DNA of 64,000 nucleotides from Coralloluteibacterium stylophorae. GTDB taxonomy: Bacteria; Pseudomonadota; Gammaproteobacteria; Xanthomonadales; Xanthomonadaceae. Shown piece by piece: positions 16,612 through 25,683 of this stretch (the first letter of the stretch is position 1; every line of letters starts with the position of its first letter). Both the position numbers and the translations under genes were made by a program. The stretch is from assembly GCF_018122625.2 (NCBI RefSeq), contig NZ_JAGQFT020000002.1, positions 62,001-126,000 on the forward strand, read 5' to 3'. The notes beneath the pieces were generated by a model. That model did no database searches and was not told the origin of the DNA. It saw nothing but the letters and a program-made list of their open reading frames with translations.

Positions 16612-19521
16612 TCAGAAGCGCTGGGTGTAGCGGGCGTAGTAGAAGCGGCCCGGCACGTCATACTCAGGATCGAAGCTGTTGGCGAAGGTGGCCACCGAGC
16701 GCGGCGGCTCCTTCTCCAGGACGTTGTTCACGCCCAGGGTGATGCGACCGTTCCACGGCGTCTTCCAGTAGCCACTGACATCGTGGTAGGTGGTCGCGCC
16801 GATGTGGTTCTCGGCCGCAGCGATCGGCGTACCGTCTTCATCATCGACGATGCGATCCGGATCGGAGCAGAGGAACGAGTAGCCATAGTCGACGTAGGAC
16901 TGGCAGTCTTCATCGAGTCCCGAGTAGAAGCGGACGTTCCAGGTCGCGCCGAAGTCGGCGTACTCCCAACGGGTCGCCAGCGTGGAGCGCAGGCGCCAGA
17001 TGGGTCCGTACTCGCCCACCTGATTGCCGCCTTCGCTGACCTCACCACGAACGCCGTCGCCGTCCAGATCCTCTTCATACTTGGAGATATACGCGCTGTC
17101 GAGGGTGAACGAGAACGTGCCGTAGGCCGTTTCCGGGAGACGGTAGTTCAGGGTCAGATCGTAGCCTTCAACCTCGGTGCTGCCGATGTTGTTCTGGACC
17201 GAAAGCAGGTCTTCGATGCTGCCGTCGGGCTTACGCGTGATCAGCGAGCAGAAGTTTGTCAGGCCGTCGACGAAGCACGAGTTCAGGATGGCGTTGCCGG
17301 AGAACGTGGTGATGGTGTTCTCGAGCTCGATGTTCCACCAATCCAGCGAGATGTCGAAGCCCTGGATGTAGCTCGGGCTGTAGACGAAGCCCAGCGTCTT
17401 GCTGGTGGACAGCTCGGGCTGCACATTGGGGTTGCCGCCGACGGTGATGCGCTGCTGCTGGTTCGGAGCCACATAGCCGCCCTGCGGAACGCCGGATGCC
17501 ACGCAACGGGCTTGGCCTTCCGCAGACAGGCTGCCGAACGAGGCGGTGCTGCACGGATCGTTGATGGTCGGGAACGAGTCCGACTGGCCCTGGAACAGCT
17601 CGGAGATGGAAGGCGCGCGGAAACCTTCCGTGTAGTTACCGCGGACCATCAGGTCGTTGATCGGCTTCCAGCGGAAGCCCGCCTTGCTGTTTTGCGTGTC
17701 GCCGAAGGTGCTGTAGTCGGAGTAGCGGGTCGCGATATTGAGGTCGAGCAGCTGTGCGCCCGGCAGGTCCGCGAGCAGCGGGATCTGCAGCTCGAGGTAG
17801 GCTTCGTCGACGTCGTAGCCGCCGTCGGTCGCGGTACGAGCATTACCGGTGGTGTCGCCGGCGTTGATCAGCGCGTCCGGATGATCGTAGCCAGACTCCT
17901 TGCGACGCTCCGCGCCCAGCGAGAACTGCAGCGGACCTGCTGGCAGCTCGAACACGTCGCCGGACAGCGAGGCGTACCAGTACTTGTTCTGGTAACCGTA
18001 GTTGTCATGCGCTTCGAAGCCGACGTAGTCCAGCATCTCCTGGGTCAGGGAGCCGTAGCCATAGAGGTCGAGCGGCACGCAGCCGCCACCCACTGGATTC
18101 GCCGCGGTGCCGCACTGCAGGTTGCCATCGGCGTCGACGAACGTCGGGCCGAGCGCGTTACCCAACGCGGTGAAGGTGAACAGGCCGTCGGTGGTGTCGC
18201 TCTGCTCGTTCTCGCCCCAGAAGTAGCCGGCATCCCATGCGAAGTAGCGATCACCGACTTCGAAGTCGCCCTCAAACCCCAGCGTGATCGCGGTGGTGTT
18301 CACATCCTGCATGAAGCGACGGCCGCCGCTTTCAGTGAAACGACGCTGGATGCGGGTGACGTCTTCGCCAAACGGATTGTAGGCGTTGTCCGCGGACCAG
18401 ACGACGCCGGCGCCGTTCCCCGAACCGACCGTGCCGAGGGTGACGGGCATGGCGGCCAGCAGCTGCTCGGATTCGCGCTCGTTGTAGATGGCCGTGGCTT
18501 TGAAGCGCACATTGTCGGTGACATCCAGCGACGCGTTGCCGAAGATCGAGCGACGCTCCTGCGGAGTGAGCAGGTAATTCTCGGGAGCGAAGTTGTAGAT
18601 GTCGGCGCCGCCGAAGGGACGCGCCGGGCTGCCGGGGCCGTCGGTGGTCAGCGTACCGGGGACGCAGCTTGCGCCGTCCGTTGCACCCGGGAACTGGTTG
18701 CCGGCAGCAACGTTGATCGGATTGCCGTCATCGTCAAAACGGCCGGTGAAACAGGCGCTGTCGCCGAAGCCGAAGCGGCCATCCGGAGTGGTCGAGCTGC
18801 CGAACGCGTTGCCGGTGCCGAAGGTTGGCTCGGCGGAGATCTCGCGATCGCCGGCCATGACCGGGTTTTCCTTGACGTAGCCGACGCCGAAGGTGGCAGT
18901 CCAGCGGTCGCCGACGCTGCCGATGGTGAAGTCGTAGGCTTCGCGGTTGCCGTCGCCCTTGTCGAACTGGCCGAAGTAGGCATTCGCCTCGGCGCCGTCG
19001 AAGTCGGTGCGAAGCACGATGTTGATCACGCCGGCGATGGCGTCGGAACCGTAGATGACCGAGGCGCCGTCCTTCAGGACGTCGATGCGCTCGACCGCGG
19101 CGGTCGGGATCGTGTTGAGGTCGACCGCGCCGCCGAGGCCGGTGCCGCCGATCCAGCGACGGCCGTTGACCAGCACCAGGGTGCGGTCGGAGCCGAGGTT
19201 GCGCAGCGAGACCCGGGTCTCGCCGTTGCCGCCGTTGTTGAACGTGCTGTTCAGCGCCGAGCCGCCGGTGCTCAGGTTCTGGATCACGTCGCCGATCGAG
19301 GTGAGGCCCTGCGACTGGACGTCCTCGCGGCTCAGCGAGAACACCGGCTGCGAGGTCTCGACGTCGACGCGCTGGATGCGCGAGCCGGTGACCTGGATGC
19401 GGTCGAGGGTGGTTGCTTCGGAGGACTGCGCGAGCACGGCCGGGGCCGTCATCGCCAGCCCCGTGCCCGCGAACATCGCGACCTTGATCGCATTGCTCAG
19501 CGGCTTGGTCTTAAACGTCAT
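16612..19521 (-). CDS. TonB-dependent outer-membrane receptor
   Basis: This 969-aa outer-membrane transporter has a signal peptide (about 1-31, ending AVLAQ), a TonB-box-like region before LDRIQVTGSRI, a plug domain (about 45-170, with LVLVNGRRW and DVLKDGASVIYGSDAIAGVINI) and a long 22-strand barrel ending in the terminal Phe required for insertion (YYARYTQRF). The extracellular loops contain paired cysteines. It should import a bulky ligand using TonB energy; the ligand is unknown. The ATG at 19521 has a GGAGAGAG ribosome site. Base composition is lower in G+C than most of the window (60% in 17101-17160, against 73% in 26041-26100 within pilT, both counted by hand). It is divergent from nothing; the small barrel gene upstream has its own terminator. 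Confidence 0.93.
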   Translation of the reverse strand: MTFKTKPLSNAIKVAMFAGTGLAMTAPAVLAQSSEATTLDRIQVTGSRIQRVDVETSQPVFSLSREDVQSQGLTSIGDVIQNLSTGGSALNSTFNNGGNGETRVSLRNLGSDRTLVLVNGRRWIGGTGLGGAVDLNTIPTAAVERIDVLKDGASVIYGSDAIAGVINIVLRTDFDGAEANAYFGQFDKGDGNREAYDFTIGSVGDRWTATFGVGYVKENPVMAGDREISAEPTFGTGNAFGSSTTPDGRFGFGDSACFTGRFDDDGNPINVAAGNQFPGATDGASCVPGTLTTDGPGSPARPFGGADIYNFAPENYLLTPQERRSIFGNASLDVTDNVRFKATAIYNERESEQLLAAMPVTLGTVGSGNGAGVVWSADNAYNPFGEDVTRIQRRFTESGGRRFMQDVNTTAITLGFEGDFEVGDRYFAWDAGYFWGENEQSDTTDGLFTFTALGNALGPTFVDADGNLQCGTAANPVGGGCVPLDLYGYGSLTQEMLDYVGFEAHDNYGYQNKYWYASLSGDVFELPAGPLQFSLGAERRKESGYDHPDALINAGDTTGNARTATDGGYDVDEAYLELQIPLLADLPGAQLLDLNIATRYSDYSTFGDTQNSKAGFRWKPINDLMVRGNYTEGFRAPSISELFQGQSDSFPTINDPCSTASFGSLSAEGQARCVASGVPQGGYVAPNQQQRITVGGNPNVQPELSTSKTLGFVYSPSYIQGFDISLDWWNIELENTITTFSGNAILNSCFVDGLTNFCSLITRKPDGSIEDLLSVQNNIGSTEVEGYDLTLNYRLPETAYGTFSFTLDSAYISKYEEDLDGDGVRGEVSEGGNQVGEYGPIWRLRSTLATRWEYADFGATWNVRFYSGLDEDCQSYVDYGYSFLCSDPDRIVDDEDGTPIAAAENHIGATTYHDVSGYWKTPWNGRITLGVNNVLEKEPPRSVATFANSFDPEYDVPGRFYYARYTQRF

Positions 19522-19598
19522 GACTCTCTCTCCAGAAAGGGCTTTCAAGTGCATCTGTAACCACCCCTGAACCGACGAGGAACCGGGGGTGCCTCCGG

Positions 19599-19627
19599 AT
19601 CATAGCGGCTCTTCCAAGAGAATTAAA
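19599..19627 (-). promoter_or_regulatory. Promoter candidate for the TonB-dependent receptor
   Basis: On the minus strand TATGAT (19604-19599) is preceded after 17 bases by TTTAAT (19627-19622). Transcription would start near 19592, giving a leader of about 70 bases. The -10 is good, the -35 weak. Confidence 0.5.
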
Positions 19628-19667
19628 GTAGCGTTAACACACGCCGTCTTGACATCGATCTGGATGC

Positions 19668-19693
19668 AAAAAACCCCGGCGGGGCCGGGGCTT
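19668..19693 (-). terminator. Intrinsic terminator of the small barrel gene
   Basis: CCCCGGC (19674-19680) pairs with GCCGGGG (19684-19690) around a 3-base loop. On the minus strand six T follow (19673-19668). This separates the upstream gene from the receptor gene. Confidence 0.85.
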
Positions 19694-19732
19694 GCGGGTC
19701 GTTCCTGCTGCTTTTTCTATGTGATCGGCGCG

Positions 19733-20707
19733 TCAAAGATCCTGCTGGTAACGGACGTACGGCACCCGTCCGGCGTCTTCCGTCTCCTCGCCGGTCGTGC
19801 TGCTCCACGGGTTCTTGCCGCGGGTGACGATGTTGTCCGCGCCCACGCTCAGACGGCCCTGCCAGGGCGTGCGCCAGCTCAGGCCGAGGCCCAGGCTGCC
19901 GAAGCTGTCGTCCTGGCCCGGAAGTTCGGTGACGCGGCCGATGACCGAGCCGCTGAAGGCGCCGTAGCCGGCGCCGACGCCGACCGACGTGGTATCCCAC
20001 TGGTCCGGCAGGAGCGCGGCCGCGGCATCGTTGGCCGGAACCAGGCGCGCGCGCGCGACGGTGCCGCCGATCTCGAGCCAGCCGTCGCTGCCGAGCTGCA
20101 GCACGCCACGCGCGCCGAGGTCGTCCTGCCTGACCTGCGCATCGACGGGAAGGGCCGACAGCGGATTGATCGACAGCCACTGGGGCAGCGACGAACCCGC
20201 CGTCGCCGCGCCTGCGAGCGGTGCGCCCTGGAGACGCGAGCGGGTGACGCCGGCTTCGATCGAGACGCTGGCGTCGCCCCGCTCCAACTGTGCCTCGAAG
20301 CCGAGGCGGCCCCCGCTCGCCGACTGATCGTCCATGCGTGCCAGCAGGCAATGCTCGGCGAGCCCGCCCAGCGTTGCCGCGAGGCCGCTCCTGCCGTTGC
20401 ACAGCAGCGCCAGGTTGCCCATCGGCTCGGCCTCGAGCGAAGAACGCAGGCGGACGCCGTCACCCACCGTGCGGCTCGCCCCGAGACCGAGACCCGGGCG
20501 CGGCGCGAGCGGCGGCAGTGGCGCGTCGAACAGGCGCGACTCCTCTTCCGCCGGCTCGAGCAGAAGCAGCGCCTCCACCTTGCCGCTGTCGTGGTTCCAG
20601 ACCGGCAGCACCGCGGTGTCCGTCGCCGTCGTCTGCGCAAGCGCCGGCGCTGTCGACCCGGCGAGGGCGAGGGCGGCGGCGAGCAGGCTGGTAGGCAGCG
20701 TCGTCAT
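19733..20707 (-). CDS. Exported protein with a TonB-receptor-like C-terminal barrel end but no plug
   Basis: This 324-aa protein has a signal peptide (about 1-24, ending APALAQ). The body alternates short beta-strands with turns, as in an outer-membrane barrel. Its C-terminus, W-R-TPW-Q-GR-LSVGADNIV...GRVPYVRYQQDL, closely parallels the end of the neighbouring receptor, W-K-TPW-N-GR-ITLGVNNVL...GRFYYARYTQRF. There is no plug domain and no TonB box. It may be a receptor-derived remnant turned small barrel, or a partner of the receptor. It has its own terminator and sits directly upstream of the receptor on the same strand. The name of any family is unknown to me. Confidence 0.7.
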   Translation of the reverse strand: MTTLPTSLLAAALALAGSTAPALAQTTATDTAVLPVWNHDSGKVEALLLLEPAEEESRLFDAPLPPLAPRPGLGLGASRTVGDGVRLRSSLEAEPMGNLALLCNGRSGLAATLGGLAEHCLLARMDDQSASGGRLGFEAQLERGDASVSIEAGVTRSRLQGAPLAGAATAGSSLPQWLSINPLSALPVDAQVRQDDLGARGVLQLGSDGWLEIGGTVARARLVPANDAAAALLPDQWDTTSVGVGAGYGAFSGSVIGRVTELPGQDDSFGSLGLGLSWRTPWQGRLSVGADNIVTRGKNPWSSTTGEETEDAGRVPYVRYQQDL

Positions 20708-20794
20708 GGCGTGATGGACAGCGGAGGGCAGGGATGGTTCAGGGTCGATCGCGTCCTCAGCCTAGGCGATTTACGTGTTGTTAACAAGTGAACT

Positions 20795-21697
20795 TCACTG
20801 CAGCCCGGGCGGCGCCGGATGGGTGGCCGCCGGGCCGAACAGCGCCTCGATATCCCCACGGTCGAACCGGTAGGCCGTTCCGCAGAACTCGCAGCGGATC
20901 TCGGCCTCGCCGCTGGCCGCGGCGGCCAGCGCTTCCTCCTCCCCGATCCCTCGCAGGACTGCCTCGACGCGCTCGCGGGAGCAGGAGCAGCCGAAAGAGA
21001 GCGGGGTATAAGCCAGCAGCCGCGCGTCCTCCTCGTGGAACAGCCGCCACAGCAATTGCTCCGCCGGAAGCGCGCGTAGTTCGTCGTCGCGGAGCGTTTC
21101 CAGCAGCGCGCCTACGCGGGTCCAGCCGTCGCTGTCGCCGTGGTCTCCCGGCAGCCTCTGCAGCATCAGGCCGGCCGCGGTATCGCCCTCGGCCGTCAGT
21201 CTGAGCAGGGTCGGCAGCTGTTCGGAGTTCGCGAAATAGCCTTCGAAGGCGTCGCCGAGGGTGTCCGCATCCAGGTCGACCAACCCCTGGTAGCGCTGGG
21301 GCTCGGGGGCGCCGGCCGGCTGGTTCTCGATCGTGATCGCAAGCACCGCGCCCTCGCCCAGATCGCGCGGCGACAGGCACGCCGGTACCGCATCCTCGGC
21401 GTGGGCGAGGCCGCGCAGCGTGCCCTGGGCCGTGCATTCGGCGAACAGGGTCCGCAGCGGTCCGGTGCCCTTCATCTGCACGCTCAGGCGGCCCTCGACC
21501 TTGGCGTGGCCGGTGAACAGGGCCGCGGCGGCGGTGGCCTCGCCCAGCAGCCGCGCCACCGGCCCGGCGTAGTCCGAGGTGCTGCGGATGGTCTGCCAGG
21601 TGGCATCGAGCCGCACCAGCACGCCGCGTACGCCCGCACGTTCGAGGAGGAAGCGGTGCAGCGCGTCGGGAGTGGCAGTGGAGTCGTGATCGGTCAT
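20795..21697 (-). CDS. hslO: Redox-regulated chaperonin Hsp33
   Basis: Hsp33 is a cytoplasmic holdase chaperone that is switched on by oxidation of a zinc-binding cysteine cluster. All four cysteines are present: C237-x-C239 (FGCSCS) and C269-x-x-C272 (RCEFC). The 300-aa length is normal. I chose the ATG at 21697 because the family N-terminal sequence ([23 protein letters not shown]) starts just after it; the frame is open far upstream without homology. It is divergent from mtgA with 60 bases between. Confidence 0.95.
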   Translation of the reverse strand: MTDHDSTATPDALHRFLLERAGVRGVLVRLDATWQTIRSTSDYAGPVARLLGEATAAAALFTGHAKVEGRLSVQMKGTGPLRTLFAECTAQGTLRGLAHAEDAVPACLSPRDLGEGAVLAITIENQPAGAPEPQRYQGLVDLDADTLGDAFEGYFANSEQLPTLLRLTAEGDTAAGLMLQRLPGDHGDSDGWTRVGALLETLRDDELRALPAEQLLWRLFHEEDARLLAYTPLSFGCSCSRERVEAVLRGIGEEEALAAAASGEAEIRCEFCGTAYRFDRGDIEALFGPAATHPAPPGLQ

Positions 21698-21757
21698 GCT
21701 TGTCCTGCCGGCGCATCGCGCCGGCGTCCTGTCGGTGGCTGGAGTCGAACGTCGGGT

Positions 21758-22459
21758 ATGGGTGCGCGCAGCGGTCGGATCAAGCGGTTGCGGCCGTTGC
21801 GGTGGCTGGTCGGAATCGGCCTGGCTGCCGTTCTCGCCAGCGCGTGCCAGGTGCTGGCCCTGCGCTGGGTGGACCCGCCGCGGAGCATGGTGATGCTCGC
21901 GCACCGGCTGGACGGCGGTGCGGTGGACGTCCGCTGGCGAGACCTCGACGCGATCGCGCCGGTGCTTGCGATGTCGGTGATCGCCGCCGAGGACCAGCGC
22001 TTCGCCAGCCACTCCGGATTCGACTTCGCCGCGATCCGCTCCGCCGTGGCGGAGGCGGACGGTCGTCCCCGGGGTGCCAGCACGCTGAGCCAGCAGGTCG
22101 CCAAGAACGTGTTCCTCTGGAATGGGCGCAGCTGGCTGCGCAAGGGGCTGGAGGCCTGGTACACGGTGCTGGTCGAGCTGATCTGGCCGAAGCGGCGGAT
22201 CCTCGAGGTCTACCTCAACGTCGCCGAGTTCGGCGAGGACATCTATGGTGCGGAAGCGGCGGCGCAGCGGCTGTTCGGCAAGCCCGCGTCCGCACTCACC
22301 GCGGCCGAGGCGGCGCGGCTCGCCGCGGTGCTGCCAAGTCCACGCCGATGGTCGGCGCGCAGTCCAGGACCCTACGTGCAGCGGCGGAGCGCCTGGATCC
22401 AGCGACAGGTGCGCCAGCTGGGCGGCGAGGCGTACCTGCGCGACTGCTGCGGGCGCTGA
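21758..22459 (+). CDS. mtgA: Monofunctional peptidoglycan glycosyltransferase MtgA
   Basis: This 233-aa inner-membrane enzyme polymerises lipid II into glycan strands (GT51 family). It has one N-terminal membrane helix (about 13-35) and then the glycosyltransferase domain with the catalytic-Glu motif [30 protein letters not shown] and the [15 protein letters not shown] motif. No transpeptidase domain follows. The ATG at 21758 gives the usual length. The next gene starts 25 bases after its stop on the same strand. Confidence 0.95.
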   Translation: MGARSGRIKRLRPLRWLVGIGLAAVLASACQVLALRWVDPPRSMVMLAHRLDGGAVDVRWRDLDAIAPVLAMSVIAAEDQRFASHSGFDFAAIRSAVAEADGRPRGASTLSQQVAKNVFLWNGRSWLRKGLEAWYTVLVELIWPKRRILEVYLNVAEFGEDIYGAEAAAQRLFGKPASALTAAEAARLAAVLPSPRRWSARSPGPYVQRRSAWIQRQVRQLGGEAYLRDCCGR

Positions 22460-22484
22460 CGCCGGCCCCGGCTACCATGCGCTG

Positions 22485-23480
22485 ATGCCGAACCGCCAGC
22501 GCCTCGCCGTCGTCGTCGCCGCCTACAACGAACAGGCGGCGCTGCCCGTGCTGCACCGGCGGCTGATGGATGTGCTCGATCGCCTGGATCTGGACACGCA
22601 GCTGATCTACGTCGACGACGGCAGCCGCGACGACACCTGGGACACCCTGCTCGGCCTCGCGGCCGCGGACGCGCGCGTCGCTCTGCTGCGGCTGTCGCGG
22701 AACTTCGGCAAGGAGCTGGCGATGACCGCCGGGCTCGACCGGGTCGACGCGGACGCGGCGATTATCATCGACGCAGACGGCCAGGACCCGCCGGAGCTGA
22801 TCCCGCAGTTCGTCGCGCGCTGGCGCGAGGGCTACGACGTGGTCTACGGCACCCGCACCGAGCGCGAGGGCGAGGGCTGGCTCAAGCGTGGTAGCGCACA
22901 CCTCTTTTATAGGGTCATCGGCCGGCTCTCGCACACGCCGATTCCGCGCGACACCGGCGACTTCCGGCTGATGTCGCGCCGGGCGCTGGACGCGCTCGGG
23001 CAACTGCGCGAGCGCCAGCGCTTCATGAAGGGGTTGTTCAATTGGGTCGGCTACCGGCAGTGCGCCATCGCCTACGAGCGTGCGCCGCGGCTGGCGGGCG
23101 CGAGCAAGTTCAACTACTGGCGCCTGTGGAACTTCGCGCTCGACGGAATCACCAGCTTCTCGACCGCGCCGCTGCGGGCGGCGACCTACCTCGGTGTGGC
23201 GACGGCGATGCTGGCCTTCGTCTATGCCTGCTTCGTGGTGGTGAAGGCGCTGTTTCTCGGCGATCCCGTCCAGGGCTGGCCGACGATGATGGCGGTGATC
23301 CTGTTCCTGGGCGGGGTGCAGCTGATCGCGCTGGGCGTGATCGGCGAGTACCTGGGGCGGCTGTACGACGAGAGCAAGCAGCGCCCGTTGTACCTCGTCG
23401 ATGCGTGGCAGCCCGGGGCGGCGACTCCCGCCCCGCCGCCTGCTGCGCCGCAGCGCGTGGCGGGCGGACCCTGGGAGTAG
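22485..23480 (+). CDS. GT2 family glycosyltransferase, GtrB/ArnC-like
   Basis: This 331-aa enzyme has an N-terminal GT-A domain with VVAAYNEQ, YVDDGSRDDT and the metal-binding IDADGQDPPEL, then GTRTEREGEGWLKRG and a GDFRLMSR motif. Two membrane helices lie near residues 225-250 and 265-285. This is the arrangement of GtrB, ArnC and dolichol-phosphate-mannose-synthase-like enzymes, which transfer a sugar from a nucleotide to undecaprenyl phosphate. The sugar is unknown. No flippase or periplasmic transferase lies next to it. The ATG at 22485 starts a canonical N-terminus. Confidence 0.88.
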   Translation: MPNRQRLAVVVAAYNEQAALPVLHRRLMDVLDRLDLDTQLIYVDDGSRDDTWDTLLGLAAADARVALLRLSRNFGKELAMTAGLDRVDADAAIIIDADGQDPPELIPQFVARWREGYDVVYGTRTEREGEGWLKRGSAHLFYRVIGRLSHTPIPRDTGDFRLMSRRALDALGQLRERQRFMKGLFNWVGYRQCAIAYERAPRLAGASKFNYWRLWNFALDGITSFSTAPLRAATYLGVATAMLAFVYACFVVVKALFLGDPVQGWPTMMAVILFLGGVQLIALGVIGEYLGRLYDESKQRPLYLVDAWQPGAATPAPPPAAPQRVAGGPWE

Positions 23481-23512
23481 CATCCGCAGCACATCCGCGC
23501 ACGGAGCTGGCG

Positions 23513-23941
23513 ATGCATACGGTTCGGCAGATCCTCGACGACAAGGGAGGCGACATCGTCCATGTCGCACCGGATGCGCCGGTCCTGGATGCGATCCGGT
23601 GCATGGCGGAGCGCAGCGTCGGTGCGGTGCTGGTGATGCAGGGCGGCGAGCTGGTCGGCATCGCCTCGGAGCGCGACTACGCGCGCAAGGTGATCCTGCA
23701 GGGACGCGCCTCGCACGACACGCCCGTCAGCGACATCATGTCGGCGCCGGTGGTCACCGCCTTGCCCGACGACACGGTGGCCAGTTGCATGCGCACCATG
23801 ACCGACCGCCGCCTGCGCCACCTGCCGGTGGTCGAGGGCGGGCGCGTCGTCGGGGTGATCTCGATCGGCGACCTGGTCAAGGCCGTCATCGAGGACCAGC
23901 AGCTGCAGATCGACGCGCTGCAGCGCTACATCGGCAGCTGA
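23513..23941 (+). CDS. CBS-domain protein
   Basis: The 142-aa protein consists of two CBS motifs (about 8-65 and 73-135), with VGIASERDYARKV and VVGVISIGDLVKAV as the paired ends. Such stand-alone CBS pairs bind adenine nucleotides and modulate partner proteins or report energy state. It sits 32 bases after the glycosyltransferase and converges on proC. The partner is unknown. Confidence 0.9.
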   Translation: MHTVRQILDDKGGDIVHVAPDAPVLDAIRCMAERSVGAVLVMQGGELVGIASERDYARKVILQGRASHDTPVSDIMSAPVVTALPDDTVASCMRTMTDRRLRHLPVVEGGRVVGVISIGDLVKAVIEDQQLQIDALQRYIGS

Positions 23942-23948
23942 GGCGGCG

Positions 23949-24788
23949 TCAGTCGTCGTTCTCGGCGGCGAGGCTGCGCCCGCGGGCGGCGGCGGCGGCG
24001 ACCGCGCGGCGGACGACGTCGCGAAGACCGCCGGATTCCAGCGCCTCGACCGCCGCCTGCGTGGTTCCGCCGGGCGAGGTCACGCGTCGACGCAGGGTGG
24101 CTGCGTCCTCGTCGGACTCGGCGAGCATGCGGCCGGCGCCGAAGGCGGTCTGCGCGGCGAGCAGGCGCGCGGTGTCGCGATCGAGCCCGGCCTCCTCGCC
24201 GGCCTCGGCCATGGCTTCGGCCAGCAGGAAGAAGTAGGCCGGGCCGCTGCCGCTGACCGCAGTGACCGCATCGACCTGCGCTTCGTCCCGCACCCAGGCG
24301 GTCCGCCCGACCGTTGCCAGCAACGTTTCGGCGGCCGCCCGGCCGGCCGTGTCCACCCGTGCGTTCGCGTACAGCCCGGTGGCCCCGGCGCCGAGCAGCG
24401 AGGGCGTGTTCGGCATCGCGCGGACGATGGCCTGGCCGCCACCCAGCCAGCGATCGATCTGGCTTGCGGTGACGCCGGCGGCGATCGAGATCACCAGGGG
24501 CGTGCGCTCCTGTGCCAGTGCGGTCAGCTCGCCGCAGACCGTGCGCAGCACCTGCGGCTTGACCGCCAGCACCCAGACCCCGGCGCCGTCGGCGGCGTCC
24601 AGGTTCGATGCATGGGCGGCGATGGCGGGATGGCGCGAAGCGAGGCGGGCGCGGTTCTCCTCCGCCGGGTCGGCGACGGCGATCGCCGGCGGTGCGCTGC
24701 CCGCGCAGAGGCCGCCGATCAGGCTGGCGGCCATGTTGCCGCCCCCGATGAAGGCGATGCGGGATGCGGGTAGGGCGGTGCTGGTCAT
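23949..24788 (-). CDS. proC: Pyrroline-5-carboxylate reductase
   Basis: ProC makes L-proline from pyrroline-5-carboxylate with NAD(P)H, the last step of proline synthesis. The 279-aa protein has the Rossmann motif IAFIGGGNMAASLIGGL, AVKPQVL and the conserved AVSGSGPAYFFLLAEAM of the C-terminal dimer domain. Its start overlaps the stop of yggS by four bases, so the pair is one operon. The proC-yggS-pilT order is the same in Pseudomonas. Confidence 0.96.
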   Translation of the reverse strand: MTSTALPASRIAFIGGGNMAASLIGGLCAGSAPPAIAVADPAEENRARLASRHPAIAAHASNLDAADGAGVWVLAVKPQVLRTVCGELTALAQERTPLVISIAAGVTASQIDRWLGGGQAIVRAMPNTPSLLGAGATGLYANARVDTAGRAAAETLLATVGRTAWVRDEAQVDAVTAVSGSGPAYFFLLAEAMAEAGEEAGLDRDTARLLAAQTAFGAGRMLAESDEDAATLRRRVTSPGGTTQAAVEALESGGLRDVVRRAVAAAAARGRSLAAENDD

Positions 24789-25510
24789 GCGGACTCCGTG
24801 GTGGTGGCGGCCTGCTTCGGCTTCGGCGGACGCGGGCCGAACAGCGCCGTGCCGATGCGGACCAGGGTGGCACCCTCGGCGAGGGCGAGCTCGAAGTCGT
24901 CGCTCATGCCCATCGAGAGCGTATCGAGCCCCGGATGGGTGGCGGCGAGTCGGGTCTGCAGCGCCGCGAGACTGCGGAAGGCCGCGCGGCGGGTGGAGGG
25001 ATCCGGCACCGGCGCCGGGATCGCCATGAGCCCGCGCAGGGCGAGCCGCGGCAGCGCGGCGACGTGGGTCGCGAGCGCGGGAACCTCGTGCGGTTCGCAG
25101 CCGCCCTTGCCGGGCTCGCCGTCGACGTTCACCTGGATCAGCACGTTGAGCGCCGGACGGGCCGGATCACGATGACGCGACAGCGCGTCGGCCAGCTTCG
25201 CACGGTCCACCGTCTGCACCCAGTCGAAGGCATGCGCGGCTTCGCGGGCCTTGTTCGACTGCAGGCGGCCGATCAGGTGCCACTCCAGTCCTGGAAGGCC
25301 CGGATCCGCGGCGCAGGCGGCGATCTTCGGCAGCGCCTCCTGCACGTAGTTCTCGCCGAACGCCAGTTGCCCGAGCGCGGCGAGCGCGGCGATCTCCTCG
25401 ATGCCGCGGGTCTTGGACACCGCGAGCAGTCGCGACCGGCCGGCGGCCGGTGCGGTCGCGCCGGAGATCCGGCACTGCAGCTGATGGAGGCGGCTTGCGA
25501 GCTCGGGCAT
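24785..25510 (-). CDS. yggS: YggS family pyridoxal-phosphate homeostasis protein
   Basis: The 241-aa single-domain TIM-barrel protein binds pyridoxal phosphate through the Lys in LLAVSKTR and has FGENYVQE and WHLIGRLQSNK. Members carry and balance PLP and affect amino-acid pools; no enzyme reaction is firmly known. It is divergent from pilT across 173 bases and overlaps proC downstream. Confidence 0.95.
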   Translation of the reverse strand: MPELASRLHQLQCRISGATAPAAGRSRLLAVSKTRGIEEIAALAALGQLAFGENYVQEALPKIAACAADPGLPGLEWHLIGRLQSNKAREAAHAFDWVQTVDRAKLADALSRHRDPARPALNVLIQVNVDGEPGKGGCEPHEVPALATHVAALPRLALRGLMAIPAPVPDPSTRRAAFRSLAALQTRLAATHPGLDTLSMGMSDDFELALAEGATLVRIGTALFGPRPPKPKQAATTTESA

Positions 25511-25625
25511 CGGGAGTGCTGGATGGGCGGACGCGCCGGCGTCCGACGGATCGGACCAGCGCGGGCGGCGCGGCGGCCGTCGGCAGGACGGTCGCGGACG
25601 GCCACGTGCGGTGCATGGGAATGGC

Positions 25626-25631
25626 TATACT
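25626..25631 (+). promoter_or_regulatory. Possible -10 element of pilT
   Basis: TATACT lies 53 bases before the pilT ATG. No convincing -35 is found 16-18 bases upstream, and no sigma-54 GG/GC pair was recognised, so this is tentative. Confidence 0.35.
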
Positions 25632-25683
25632 GCCGCGGGGGAGGTCGGCTCGACCACCGAAAAGCGCACGGGGAGCGCGCACA

